A stretch of DNA of 19,043 nucleotides from an uncultured Eubacteriales bacterium (GTDB lineage Bacteria; Bacillota; Clostridia; UBA1381; UBA9506). A program made the translations under genes and the position numbers. Under the pieces are notes generated by a model, which worked only from the letters and a program-made list of their open reading frames with translations, was not told the DNA's origin and searched no databases. How positions within the stretch are numbered: position 1 is the stretch's first letter; each line of letters begins with the position of its first letter. This document shows positions 6,939 through 15,123 of the stretch, one piece after another. The stretch is from positions 1 to 19,043 of the forward strand of contig UQYH01000033.1 of the NCBI GenBank assembly GCA_900545185.1, given 5' to 3'.

Positions 6939-8036
6939 TCACACGTTAAAGCGGAACAGCACTACATCGCCGTCTTCCATCACGTATTCCTTACCCTCCG
7001 AACGTACCAAGCCTTTTTCTTTGGCGGCGGTCATACTGCCGCAGGCCATCAGGTCGTTATAAGCCACAACCTCGGCGCGGATAAAGCCTTTTTCAAAATC
7101 GGTATGGATTTTTCCGGCCGCACCGGGCGCTTTTGTCCCTTTTGTAATCGTCCACGCGCGTACCTCCGGTTCGCCGGCCGTCAGATAACTGATTAAGCCC
7201 AGCAGCTTATAGCTTTTTTTCACCAGTCGGTCAAGTCCCGATTCTTCAATACCCAGCTCGTGCAGAAATTCCATTTTTTCTTCCGGTTCAAGCGCTGCAA
7301 CATCCTCTTCGATTTTTGCCGAAATCGGCATAACCTCCGAGCCTTCCTTTTCGGCCATTTCCGTCAGCTCGTGCACCATTTGGTTGTTTTCAATGCCGCC
7401 GATAAAATCATCCTCCGATACGTTGGCAGCGTACAAAACGGGCTTTAAGGTGAGCAGCGGCAGGTCACGCATAATTTCAGCTTCTTCCTCCGAAAACTCC
7501 CTTGTGCGTGCAGGCTGACCGCTTTCCAGCAGGGTTTTCAGTTCTTCTAACAGGGTTAGCTCCTGCTGATATTTTTTCTCTCCGGATTTCATCATTTTAC
7601 GCGTTCTGTCAATCCGCTTGTCCAGCATTTCCAGGTCGGCAAAAATCAACTCCAGCTGAATGGTTTCTACATCACGCAGGGGCGAAACAGAGCCTTCTAC
7701 ATGCACAATGTTGGGGTCTTCAAAACAGCGCACAACGTGCACAATGGCATCCACCTCACGAATGTGAGACAAAAATTTGTTGCCCAGCCCCTCGCCGCGG
7801 CTGGCGCCTTTTACCAGGCCTGCAATATCCACAAATTCAATCACGGCATGCGTCACCTTTTGCGGATGATACATCTCTGCCAGTGCGTTTAAACGTTCAT
7901 CCGGCACCGGCACAACGCCCACGTTCGGCTCTATGGTACAAAACGGGTAATTGGCCGATTCGGCTCCTGCCTGCGTAATTGCGTTAAATAACGTAGATTT
8001 GCCCACGTTCGGCAGACCGACGATTCCTAATTTCAT
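6939..8036 (-). CDS. ychF: Redox-regulated ATPase / Obg-family P-loop protein YchF
   Basis: The 365-residue product has the family length and all its marks. The P-loop is GLPNVGKST (7-15), DIAG is at 70-73, and the G4 position is N205-V-S-E208 rather than NKxD, the change that makes YchF prefer ATP over GTP. The C-terminal TGS domain (about 282-365) includes TAGEPEVRAWTI and ends DGDVVLFRFNV. YchF (OLA1 in eukaryotes) is a universal ribosome-associated ATPase linked to translation quality and oxidative stress. ATG 8036 is chosen because it starts the conserved MKLGIVG and has AAAGAGGT about eight bases upstream. A longer in-frame version from 8111 adds 25 residues without family likeness. It diverges from tyrS. 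Confidence 0.96.
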   Translation of the reverse strand: MKLGIVGLPNVGKSTLFNAITQAGAESANYPFCTIEPNVGVVPVPDERLNALAEMYHPQKVTHAVIEFVDIAGLVKGASRGEGLGNKFLSHIREVDAIVHVVRCFEDPNIVHVEGSVSPLRDVETIQLELIFADLEMLDKRIDRTRKMMKSGEKKYQQELTLLEELKTLLESGQPARTREFSEEEAEIMRDLPLLTLKPVLYAANVSEDDFIGGIENNQMVHELTEMAEKEGSEVMPISAKIEEDVAALEPEEKMEFLHELGIEESGLDRLVKKSYKLLGLISYLTAGEPEVRAWTITKGTKAPGAAGKIHTDFEKGFIRAEVVAYNDLMACGSMTAAKEKGLVRSEGKEYVMEDGDVVLFRFNV

Positions 8037-8125
8037 GTTCACTACCTCTTTCTTCAACTCTTTCATAGTATGCAGCGCGCAATGCATTTCACACTGCGGA
8101 TTTAAGTACATTCGGTTTTTTCATT

Positions 8126-8154
8126 ATTGTACCACAAAATGCCGCAAAATGCAA
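8126..8154 (-). promoter_or_regulatory. ychF promoter
   Basis: On the minus strand TTGCAT (8149-8154) and TACAAT (8126-8131) are spaced by 17 bases. This gives an RNA start near 8119 and a leader of about 80 bases. The inverted repeats at 8136-8190 overlap the -35 region. Confidence 0.65.
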
Positions 8155-8190
8155 TGTTTACTTTGCCTTTTGTGGCATTTTATACATTGC
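8136..8190. repeat. Interleaved inverted repeats between ychF and tyrS
   Basis: AAAATGCC (8136-8143) is inverted at GGCATTTT (8174-8181). GCAATGT (8151-8157) is inverted at ACATTGC (8184-8190). The two pairs interlock rather than nest. CAAAATGC is also repeated directly at 8135-8142 and 8145-8152, and TGCC/GGCA at 8164-8177 can form a small local stem. They lie over and behind the ychF -35 box, which fits an operator as well as an RNA structure. Confidence 0.55.
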
Positions 8191-8251
8191 AAGGTCGCTT
8201 TTTACGTTATATTGTTAAAAATATCTCTTACATTTTTATGTAAATTAGGGC

Positions 8252-8280
8252 TTGTTTTTGTGTGGGTTTTATGATATACT
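8252..8280 (+). promoter_or_regulatory. tyrS promoter
   Basis: TTGTTT (8252-8257) and TATACT (8275-8280) are separated by 17 bases. The RNA should start near 8287, leaving only about 25 bases before the TTG start. That is too short for a T-box leader. Confidence 0.65.
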
Positions 8281-8312
8281 GAAACTAATTATTTAAATAA
8301 GGAGCGAGATTG

Positions 8313-9530
8313 TTGACAAATGTATTTGATACGTTAAAGGAACGTGACTTAATTGCGCAAATTACGCATGAGGACGAAATCCGTGAGCTTTTGGGCAAGG
8401 AGAAGGTAACTTTTTATATCGGGTTTGATCCCACGGCGGACAGCCTGCACGTTGGGCACTTTTTGCAAATGATGGTTATGGCGCACATGCAGCGTGCCGG
8501 ACACAGACCGATTGCCATTTTGGGCGGCGGTACGGCCATGATCGGTGACCCGACGGGCAAAAGCGATATGCGTAAAATGCTGACACGGGAGCAGCTTGAC
8601 CACAATGCTGCCTGCTTTAAAAAGCAGCTATCAAAATTTGTCGATTTTACAGATGATAAAGCCTTGATGCTGAACAATGCGGATTGGTTTTTAAACTTAA
8701 ATTATATGGAATTTCTGCGTGACATTGCGGTGCATTTTTCCGTAAACCGTATGCTGACGGCCGAATGCTTTAAAAGCCGTATGGAAAAGGGTCTTACCTT
8801 TTTGGAATTTAACTATATGCTGCTGCAGGGCTACGATTTTTATAAGCTGAACCGGGAATACGGCTGCGTTTTGGAGCTGGGCGGTGACGATCAATGGTCT
8901 AATATTTTGGGCGGCATTGAACTGATTCGTAAAAAAACGGGCCAGCAGGCTTACGGCATGACGTTTACGCTTTTGACCACCAGCCAGGGCAAAAAAATGG
9001 GTAAAACTGAGAGCGGCGCACTGTGGCTTGATCCCGAAAAAACCTCGCCGTATGAATTTTATCAATATTTCCGTAATGTGGATGACGAGGATGTTATCCG
9101 TTGCTTAAAGCTGATTACGTTTGTACCGATGGATGAAATCCGCCGTCTGGAAAAATTGCAGGGGCAGGAGCTGAACGAAGCAAAGCGCATTTTGGCCTTT
9201 GAGGTAACTAAGCTTGTGCATGGCGAGGAAGAAGCGAAAAAGGCCATGGAAACGGCCGAAAGCCTTTTCGGCAATCGTGGTAACACCGAAAATATGCCGA
9301 CAACGGCGATGGCCTTGGATGCGGATGATTTTGGCTTGCTGGACGTGATGCAGAAAGCCGGGTTAATCGGCTCGAAGGGTGAGGGTCGCCGCTTGATAGA
9401 GCAGGGCGGCGTTTCGGTTGACGATCAGAAGGTGACCGATGTGGCTTATCGGCTGACAAAGGAACAGATTGCAGCCGGTGTTGTGATTAAAAAAGGTAAA
9501 AAGGTTTACCACAGAATTATCGCCGAGTAA
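8313..9530 (+). CDS. tyrS: Tyrosine--tRNA ligase
   Basis: The 405-residue product charges tRNA-Tyr with tyrosine in the cytosol. Class I marks are visible: the HIGH-type motif HVGH (46-49), the KMSKS-type motif KKMGKT (227-232), and the tyrosine-site region around YIGFDPTADSLHVGH. The C-terminal 60 residues (from about 340, GEGRRLIEQGGVSVDDQKV) form the S4 RNA-binding domain. Length is typical for bacterial TyrS. Two adjacent TTG codons can start it. I take 8313, which lies eight bases after AAGGAG, while 8310 is only five bases away. Neither is ATG. The gene has its own promoter, lacks a T-box leader and ends at a hairpin. Confidence 0.96.
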   Translation: MTNVFDTLKERDLIAQITHEDEIRELLGKEKVTFYIGFDPTADSLHVGHFLQMMVMAHMQRAGHRPIAILGGGTAMIGDPTGKSDMRKMLTREQLDHNAACFKKQLSKFVDFTDDKALMLNNADWFLNLNYMEFLRDIAVHFSVNRMLTAECFKSRMEKGLTFLEFNYMLLQGYDFYKLNREYGCVLELGGDDQWSNILGGIELIRKKTGQQAYGMTFTLLTTSQGKKMGKTESGALWLDPEKTSPYEFYQYFRNVDDEDVIRCLKLITFVPMDEIRRLEKLQGQELNEAKRILAFEVTKLVHGEEEAKKAMETAESLFGNRGNTENMPTTAMALDADDFGLLDVMQKAGLIGSKGEGRRLIEQGGVSVDDQKVTDVAYRLTKEQIAAGVVIKKGKKVYHRIIAE

Positions 9531-9563
9531 CAGACATACACATATTATGATATCAAATAATAC

Positions 9564-9590
9564 TTCGCCCCGGCTTTCCGGGGCGAAATT
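9564..9590 (+). terminator. 10-bp hairpin between tyrS and metA
   Basis: TTCGCCCCGG (9564-9573) pairs with CCGGGGCGAA (9578-9587) around a CTTT loop, followed by ATTTATCTTATT. The stem is strong but the U tract is broken, so some readthrough into metA is likely. Confidence 0.75.
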
Positions 9591-9625
9591 TATCTTATTG
9601 ACCAATTGGCAAAGGAGGATGCAGT

Positions 9626-10543
9626 ATGCCGATTAAAATTCCAAACAGGCTTCCGGCAACCAAAACGCTGACCGAGGAAAACATATTTGTCATTACCGAA
9701 ACACGTGCGCTGACGCAGGATATACGGCCGCTGAAAATTGCGATTTTAAACTTAATGCCCACAAAAATAGAAACCGAAACACAGCTGGCGCGGCTTTTGG
9801 GCAATACGCCCCTGCAAGTGGAAATGACGTTGCTGCACACAAAAAGCTATCATTCCAAAAACGTGAACCAGGAGCATATGCTGGCCTTTTACAAAACCTT
9901 TGACGAGGTGCAAAACGAAACGTTTGACGGTATGGTAATTACCGGTGCGCCTGTTGAAAAAATGGCGTTTGAGGATGTGGACTATTGGGAGGAGCTTTGC
10001 CAAATTTTTGAATGGACAAAAACCAACGTTACCAGCACATTCCATATTTGCTGGGGCGCGCAGGCAGGGCTTTACTATCATTACGGGATTCAAAAGCATA
10101 CGCTTCCGGAAAAGCTTTTCGGCGTGTATGATCACAGAGTTGAACACAAATCCTCTATTTTATTCCGCGGATTTGATGATGTGTTCCGTGCACCGCATTC
10201 CCGTCATACCACAATTCTGCGTGAGGATGTGGAAAAGGTGCCGCAGCTTAAAATTTTGTCATCTTCGGACGAAGCGGGACTGTATGTTATCAGTACGGCG
10301 CGCGGCCGTCAAATTTTTGTAACCGGCCATTCGGAATATGATGCGGATACGCTGAAACGCGAATATGTGCGCGATGTGGAGGCCGGCTTGCCGATTCATG
10401 TGCCCAAAAATTATTTTCCGCAGGATGACCCGACGCAGCCGCCGCTTGTCAGCTGGCGCAGCCATGCCAACCTGCTCTATTCCAATTGGCTTAACTATTT
10501 TGTGTATCAGGTTACGCCGTATGACCTTAAAAAAATTAAATAA
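9626..10543 (+). CDS. metA: Homoserine O-acyltransferase, predicted acetyl-CoA-using (MetA family)
   Basis: The 305-residue product is a full-length MetA-family enzyme. It acylates homoserine in the first committed step of methionine synthesis. Visible active-site parts are the cysteine nucleophile C142 in FHICWGAQAG, the histidine and glutamate of GHSEYD (H235, E237), and K47 in LMPTKIETE. The residue known to set acyl choice is E111 (GAPVEKM). Glutamate there goes with acetyl-CoA in Bacillus MetA, whereas glycine goes with succinyl-CoA in E. coli. I therefore predict homoserine O-acetyltransferase activity. AAAGGAGG ends seven bases before ATG 9626. No SAM riboswitch fits in the 95-base spacer after tyrS and no clear promoter is seen there. 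The next gene starts 17 bases on. Confidence 0.95.
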   Translation: MPIKIPNRLPATKTLTEENIFVITETRALTQDIRPLKIAILNLMPTKIETETQLARLLGNTPLQVEMTLLHTKSYHSKNVNQEHMLAFYKTFDEVQNETFDGMVITGAPVEKMAFEDVDYWEELCQIFEWTKTNVTSTFHICWGAQAGLYYHYGIQKHTLPEKLFGVYDHRVEHKSSILFRGFDDVFRAPHSRHTTILREDVEKVPQLKILSSSDEAGLYVISTARGRQIFVTGHSEYDADTLKREYVRDVEAGLPIHVPKNYFPQDDPTQPPLVSWRSHANLLYSNWLNYFVYQVTPYDLKKIK

Positions 10544-10560
10544 CAAGGAGCGCGTTATCT

Positions 10561-11550
10561 ATGTTTTTTTCGTATACTGATGAAAACATCCGCTATACAG
10601 GCCGCTGGGGCGAGGAAATTGACCAGCGCGGCGTGAAAGTGGGATGTATGACAGCAACAACGACGGGCGCTTATTTTGAGTTTGCCTTTACGGGACGGCA
10701 GGCCGTGCTGCACTTTAATGTTATACCGCAAAATAGCGGTATGCCGCATGTGTGGGTGAGCGTGGACGGCGGTACGAGAGTTGAAAGCGTTGTTATGCCG
10801 TATCTTCGCGTGCAGGCGGCAGATGAAGGTGCTCATACGGTTTGCGTCATTATCAAGTGCGCCAACGAAGTGCTGCAAAGATGGTATCGGCCGCTGACCT
10901 CTTGCGTGGCTCTGTGCGGTATTACGGCCGATGAGCTTTGCCCGTTGCCGGCCGATGAACGCAAGGTGATTGAATTTGTCGGTGATTCGATTACCGAGGG
11001 AGTTTTGGTTGATGAACCAAATCGACCCGAGGGCGCTGCGGCTTATGTTCGTTTGTATCAAAATGATGTTTGCGGAACCTATGCATGGCTGACGGCCGAA
11101 GCACTGAAACTGCGGCCGATTATTATGGGCTACGGCGCTGTTGGTGTCACAAAGGGCGGAAACGGCGGTGTTCCCAAAGCACAGGAGGCCTACCCTTATA
11201 ATTATCACAATTCACCGATTTCCTGCGTCGAGCCGGATTACATTTTCATTAATCATGGTTCAAACGATGACAATGCATCGGAAGAAGCCTATTGCGAAGG
11301 GTACAGAGAGCTGTTGGACACGATCAGACGCCTGCATCCGCGCGCTAAAATCATTGCGATGGCTGTTTTGTACGGAGTACATACCGAGGCTTTGGAAAAG
11401 CTGATCATGGCCTATAACAGTGAACATCAAACAGATATTTCGTTTATCAATGCGAGCGGCTGGATCCCCAAAGAGCCGCTGCACCCGTTGCGTGACGGAC
11501 ACAAGCTTGTGGCAGATAAGCTGACGGAAGTATTGAAAAAGGTGTTGTAA
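10561..11550 (+). CDS. SGNH/GDSL hydrolase, CE2-like two-domain esterase
   Basis: The 329-residue product has an N-terminal beta-rich domain (about 1-125) and a C-terminal SGNH hydrolase domain (about 135-329), the arrangement of carbohydrate esterase family 2. The four SGNH blocks are visible: FVGDSITEG with nucleophile S143, the glycine block GYGAVG (190-195), NHGSND (231-236), and PLRDGHK with D312 and H314. Relatives remove acetyl groups from sugars and oligosaccharides. No signal peptide is present, so the substrate should be a cytosolic ester. AAGGAG lies 10 bases before ATG 10561. Spacing to metA (17 bases) and to the next gene (22 bases) suggests one operon. The exact substrate cannot be read from the sequence. 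Confidence 0.88.
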   Translation: MFFSYTDENIRYTGRWGEEIDQRGVKVGCMTATTTGAYFEFAFTGRQAVLHFNVIPQNSGMPHVWVSVDGGTRVESVVMPYLRVQAADEGAHTVCVIIKCANEVLQRWYRPLTSCVALCGITADELCPLPADERKVIEFVGDSITEGVLVDEPNRPEGAAAYVRLYQNDVCGTYAWLTAEALKLRPIIMGYGAVGVTKGGNGGVPKAQEAYPYNYHNSPISCVEPDYIFINHGSNDDNASEEAYCEGYRELLDTIRRLHPRAKIIAMAVLYGVHTEALEKLIMAYNSEHQTDISFINASGWIPKEPLHPLRDGHKLVADKLTEVLKKVL

Positions 11551-11572
11551 ACCAAAGTAACAGGAGAAAAAT

Positions 11573-12382
11573 ATGAAGGAAAAAGCTATATTCTGGTACA
11601 AACAACTGCATTTCCCCAAGGAATATGACGAAGCCTTTTATGCATTGGCAGAAGGGGCAGACTTGTCTGCCGTGGATGTGGAAAACCCCATTGCCGATTT
11701 GCAGAAAAAAGCAGACTACGGACTGAATTTGATTTACTTTTTGGCCTGCTGCGAGGATATGCACAAGGCCTATTGTGAGCGCGGCATCCCCGAAGAAATT
11801 TTTAATGCGTCTGCTCATGGGCTTGTTTTGGAGGCACAGCTTTGTCAACAAGCATTCGGCAAAATCGGTGTATATGAAGTGGCTTGGTTTAACGAGGTCA
11901 TTTGCCGTCAGCGCATTATGCGTATCGGCAGACTGCAATTTGAAATGCGCGCGGCCGGTGAAGAATTTGCAGGAGGCATGGTGCAAAAGGACGATTCGGT
12001 TCTTTCGGTGCATATCCCCGGACACGAGCCGCTTACAATGGAGGCTTGCCGCGAGGCCTTTCAAAAAGCGAAGCAATTTTTTACGGCCTATTATCCCGAA
12101 TTTACCTATACATGCTTTGTGTGCGATTCTTGGATGCTGGATGAAAGCTTGGATGCGTATTTGGGTGCAACCTCTAACATCCGCAATTTTCGCAAGCTGT
12201 TTACCATTTATAAAACCAAGGAGGGTGACGATGCCCTTAAATTCGTGCTCGGCCGAACGGTAACACGCAAAAACATTGCCGATTTTAAGCCGAAAACGGG
12301 CTTGCAGACCAAATTACAGCAGCATGTTGCGCAGGGCGGCAAACTTTATGTTTGCTGCGGCAGAAGGGAAGCAAGACCATAA
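11573..12382 (+). CDS. GNAT-like acyltransferase-domain protein (NAT_N/GNAT_C type)
   Basis: The 269-residue product resembles a clostridial family annotated as acyltransferase-domain proteins, with a helical N-terminal domain (about 1-125) and a GNAT-like C-terminal domain (about 130-269). Useful marks are VHIPGHEPLTMEACREAF (146-163), FTAYYPEFTYTCFVCDSWMLD (170-190, read in two parts) and LGATSNIRNF (197-206). These match the family's 'H-I-P-x-G-x-L', 'C-x-SW-x-L-D-P' and 'SNI-x-x-F' blocks. No experimental function is known to me, and the acyl donor and acceptor are unknown. AGGAG stands six bases before ATG 11573. The gene sits between an esterase and a deacetylase, so acyl-group handling on sugars is a reasonable but unproven theme. 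Confidence 0.8.
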   Translation: MKEKAIFWYKQLHFPKEYDEAFYALAEGADLSAVDVENPIADLQKKADYGLNLIYFLACCEDMHKAYCERGIPEEIFNASAHGLVLEAQLCQQAFGKIGVYEVAWFNEVICRQRIMRIGRLQFEMRAAGEEFAGGMVQKDDSVLSVHIPGHEPLTMEACREAFQKAKQFFTAYYPEFTYTCFVCDSWMLDESLDAYLGATSNIRNFRKLFTIYKTKEGDDALKFVLGRTVTRKNIADFKPKTGLQTKLQQHVAQGGKLYVCCGRREARP

Positions 12383-12397
12383 GGAAAGGTGATGACT

Positions 12398-13495
12398 ATG
12401 CAGGAATATGCATTGGCTGGACGTGTGGTCTTGCCGGAATCAGTGATAGAAAATGGGCTTGTGGCTTTTAGCGATGGTAAGATTACATACGTTGGGACGT
12501 GTGACGCTTACACTGGCAATGCCTCTGTGGAGCAGGTAGGCACAAAGCTGATTACACCCGGATTTGTGGATCTTCATTGCCATGACGCAATGAATATTTT
12601 GGGTAGTGATGATCCGGAAACGGTTGCCGATTATTATTTAAAACACGGTACGACCTCCATGTTGATTACATTGTATCGTGATTTATGGCCTAACGAGGTA
12701 CACAAAGCAACAGAACGCGTACGTGCTGCCATGCAAAGCTGCAAAAATATTATGGGCATCCATTTTGAAGGGCCTTATATGAATCCGCGCTATGGTTGTA
12801 CAGTCGGCAATGCCGAGCCTGTCGTGCCGACGCGTGCGGACTATATGCCCTTTTTGGATAGCGGCTTGGTTAAGCAATGGACGTTTGCGCCGGAAATGCC
12901 GGGAACAGACGAATTTTTGGCAGATATTTGTGCTGCCGGAATTATTCCGGCTATCGGCCATTCCGAAGCATCGCCGGAGGATGTGCAGCGTGTTTGCCGC
13001 CACGGGGTGCGCATTGTTACGCACATTATGGATGCAACGGGAACCTCTGTTACGCCGTCACGCTATGAGGGAACACGTGAAGTATCGTTTGATGATGCTG
13101 TTTTGCTGGAAAACAACCTGTTTTACGAGGTTATTTTAGATAAAAATGGGATTCATGTGCGGCATGACCTGGTGCGTCTGATTTTAAAAACTGTAGGCGT
13201 TGATCGTGTTGTGGGCATTACCGATGCCTGTCGGGTGCAGCCCGGCAGCATAGATGATGAAGTCAATTTGTTTGACGGCAATCGCGTGGATGGCAGCGTG
13301 ATGGCGATGGATAACGTGGCGCGGAATTTCCGCAATTTGGGTCTTTCCCTGCCGGAGGTGTTTAAGATAGTCTCTTTAAATCCGGCTACGGCACTTCGTA
13401 TAGAGCATCAAATCGGCAGTCTTGCTGTTGGCAAAAACGCTGATATTTTGGTTATGGATAACGATTTTCATATAGAAAGGGTTTATAAAGCCTGA
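12398..13495 (+). CDS. nagA: N-acetylglucosamine-6-phosphate deacetylase-like amidohydrolase
   Basis: The 365-residue product belongs to the NagA branch of the amidohydrolase superfamily, which deacetylates GlcNAc-6-phosphate before GlcN6P enters glycolysis or wall synthesis. Visible site residues are H60 and H62 (GFVDLHCHD), the metal-binding E124 (HFEGPY), H188 (AIGHSEAS), H209 (VTHIMDATG) and catalytic D276 (GITDAC). LDKNGIHV (248-255) matches NagA's substrate loop and SLAVGKNADILVMD is the usual late block. Two places differ from textbook NagA: HCHD where HxHG is usual, and HIMDATG where THLFNAM or similar is usual. The substrate may therefore differ. ATG 12398 is chosen for its AAAGG at eight bases, though ATG 12392 or GTG 12389 are possible. 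It is probably the last gene of the metA operon. Confidence 0.85.
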   Translation: MQEYALAGRVVLPESVIENGLVAFSDGKITYVGTCDAYTGNASVEQVGTKLITPGFVDLHCHDAMNILGSDDPETVADYYLKHGTTSMLITLYRDLWPNEVHKATERVRAAMQSCKNIMGIHFEGPYMNPRYGCTVGNAEPVVPTRADYMPFLDSGLVKQWTFAPEMPGTDEFLADICAAGIIPAIGHSEASPEDVQRVCRHGVRIVTHIMDATGTSVTPSRYEGTREVSFDDAVLLENNLFYEVILDKNGIHVRHDLVRLILKTVGVDRVVGITDACRVQPGSIDDEVNLFDGNRVDGSVMAMDNVARNFRNLGLSLPEVFKIVSLNPATALRIEHQIGSLAVGKNADILVMDNDFHIERVYKA

Positions 13496-13641
13496 GTTTT
13501 TATGGTAGGCATTAGGGAAGCGAGGAGAGAATTTTGCAGTCTTTTACACGGGGCAATTTCAAACGGTTAATTTGACAGATATAACGGCTTTGAAACGAAT
13601 TTTGAAAAAATAAAGAAGAGAACAAATAAGCAGAGAACACG

Positions 13642-13686
13642 AAAAACCCCGTAGTCAAAAACATAGGTTTTGACTACGGGGTTTTT
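13642..13686. terminator. 19-bp bidirectional terminator between nagA and oadA
   Basis: The arm at 13642-13660 begins AAAAACCCCG and pairs perfectly over 19 bases with 13668-13686, which ends CGGGGTTTTT, around a seven-base loop. Because the stem starts in A and ends in T, it gives a U tract in both directions. It closes the rightward metA-nagA operon and the leftward mmd-oadA operon. The 146 bases from 13496 to 13641 hold nothing else I recognise. Confidence 0.92.
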
Positions 13687-13697
13687 ATACGCTCATT

Positions 13698-15107
13698 TTA
13701 AACGGGATGCGTCATTTCGTCCATATTGACTAAATCTTTATCCAGCTTAGATTTTTCGGCCTGGCGCTGTTGATAGAAGTGAAGAGCTACGTGGTCAAAT
13801 AACGCGTAGGATAAAACATCCTCGTCCTGTTCAATATATTCTTTAATTTCCTCACGCAGCTTCGGCAGTTCGGGCTTTAACATATCGGCCGGACGGCAGG
13901 TGATGCGCTTTTCGTCGCCGATAATCTTTTTTACAAACTCTTCTTTAATCGGCACAGGTGTTTTGCCGTATTCGCCGCGGACAATGCCCTTTGTTTCTTT
14001 GGTTACCATCTTGTAACGCTCGCCCATGATAACATTTAACACGGCCTGTGTACCAACAATCTGGCTGCTGGGGGTAACAAGCGGCGGAAAGCCCAAATCT
14101 TCACGTACACGGGGTACTTCCTTTAATACTTCCTCCAGTTTGTCCTCTTTGCCTTGCTGCTTAAGCTGTGATACCAGGTTTGAAAGCATACCGCCGGGTA
14201 CCTGATAGAGCAGTGTATTTACGTCAACGCCCAGCATCTTGGGATTTAAAAGGCCTTCCTTCAGATATTTTTCACGCAGGGGGCGGAAGTAATCTGCAAT
14301 TTCGGACAGTAAATCCAAATTGTAGCCGGTGTCGTAAGGTGTGCCCTGCAGGGTTGCAACAAGTGGCTCGGTGGCAGGCTGAGAGGTGCCCATTGCCAGC
14401 GGCGAGATGGCGCAATCCACAATATCCACACCGGCTTCGATGGCCTTTAAGTAGGTCATAGAGGCAACACCGCTGGTGTAGTGCGTGTGCAACTGGATGG
14501 GGATTTTAACGGTTTCCTTCATGGCTTTAACCAGGTCATAAGCCGTGTAGGGGAGAAGCAGACCGGCCATATCCTTAATACAAATGGAATTGGCACCGCG
14601 CTCTTCCAGTTCTTTTGCCATTTTAACAAAGGTTTCAATATTGTGTACCGGGCTGATGGTGTAGCACACAACAGCCTGTACGTGGCCTTTTTCCTTTTGG
14701 CAGGCCTTAATGGCGCACTCTAAGTTGCGCACGTCGTTTAATGCGTCGAAAATACGGATAATATCAATACCGTTTGCCAAAGATTTTTGAACAAAATATT
14801 CAACAACGTCATCCGCATAGTTTTTATAGCCCAAAATGTTTTGGCCGCGGAACAGCATTTGCAACTTGGTGTTTTTGGCCAAATCACGGATTTTCCGCAG
14901 GCGCTCCCAGGGATCTTCGTTTAAAAAGCGCAGGCAGGCATCGAAGGTTGCGCCGCCCCAAGCCTCTAAAGAGTGGTATCCTACCTTATCCAGCTTTTCT
15001 ACGATGGGCAGAATTTCCTCGGTGGTCATTCTGGTTGCAATCAAGGACTGATGTGCATCACGAAGCGCTGTTTCAGTTATTTTAACCGGTTTTTGATTCG
15101 TAGACAT
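13698..15107 (-). CDS. oadA: OadA/PycB/transcarboxylase-5S-like carboxyltransferase subunit without biotin domain
   Basis: The 469-residue product carries the TIM-barrel carboxyltransferase that moves CO2 between oxaloacetate and biotin. Metal-site parts are D17 in TALRDAHQSL, K178 in ICIKDMAG (the lysine that becomes carboxylated) and H207/H209 in LHTHYTSG. The conserved PYC_OADA domain follows, including VPGGMLSNLVSQLKQQ. The chain stops at about 469 residues, whereas Klebsiella OadA runs to about 595 with a biotinyl domain carrying an MKM motif. No MKM is present here, as in the 5S subunit of propionibacterial transcarboxylase. It must use the separate carrier coded upstream. ATG 15107 starts MSTNQKPVKITET and has AAAGGGA eight bases before it. 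A 10-residue longer version is not supported. It is the last gene of the operon, 72 bases after mmdB. Confidence 0.93.
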   Translation of the reverse strand: MSTNQKPVKITETALRDAHQSLIATRMTTEEILPIVEKLDKVGYHSLEAWGGATFDACLRFLNEDPWERLRKIRDLAKNTKLQMLFRGQNILGYKNYADDVVEYFVQKSLANGIDIIRIFDALNDVRNLECAIKACQKEKGHVQAVVCYTISPVHNIETFVKMAKELEERGANSICIKDMAGLLLPYTAYDLVKAMKETVKIPIQLHTHYTSGVASMTYLKAIEAGVDIVDCAISPLAMGTSQPATEPLVATLQGTPYDTGYNLDLLSEIADYFRPLREKYLKEGLLNPKMLGVDVNTLLYQVPGGMLSNLVSQLKQQGKEDKLEEVLKEVPRVREDLGFPPLVTPSSQIVGTQAVLNVIMGERYKMVTKETKGIVRGEYGKTPVPIKEEFVKKIIGDEKRITCRPADMLKPELPKLREEIKEYIEQDEDVLSYALFDHVALHFYQQRQAEKSKLDKDLVNMDEMTHPV

Positions 15108-15123
15108 AATTCGTTCCCTTTCC

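Noticed and set aside
7502..7978. 158-codon open frame on the plus strand opposite ychF
   Set aside because: It is antisense to a universally conserved gene and its Cys/Pro-rich product has no recognisable features.
8037..8111. 25-residue N-terminal extension of YchF
   Set aside because: The family begins at MKLGIVG, the binding site serves ATG 8036, and the extra residues look like translated leader.
9531..9625. SAM or T-box riboswitch before metA
   Set aside because: The spacer is only 95 bases and is mostly taken by a simple 10-bp hairpin. None of the multi-helix layout is present.
10555..11208. 217-codon open frame on the minus strand opposite the SGNH hydrolase
   Set aside because: The plus-strand gene has full SGNH motifs. 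The reverse frame shows no motif and is a codon-use shadow.
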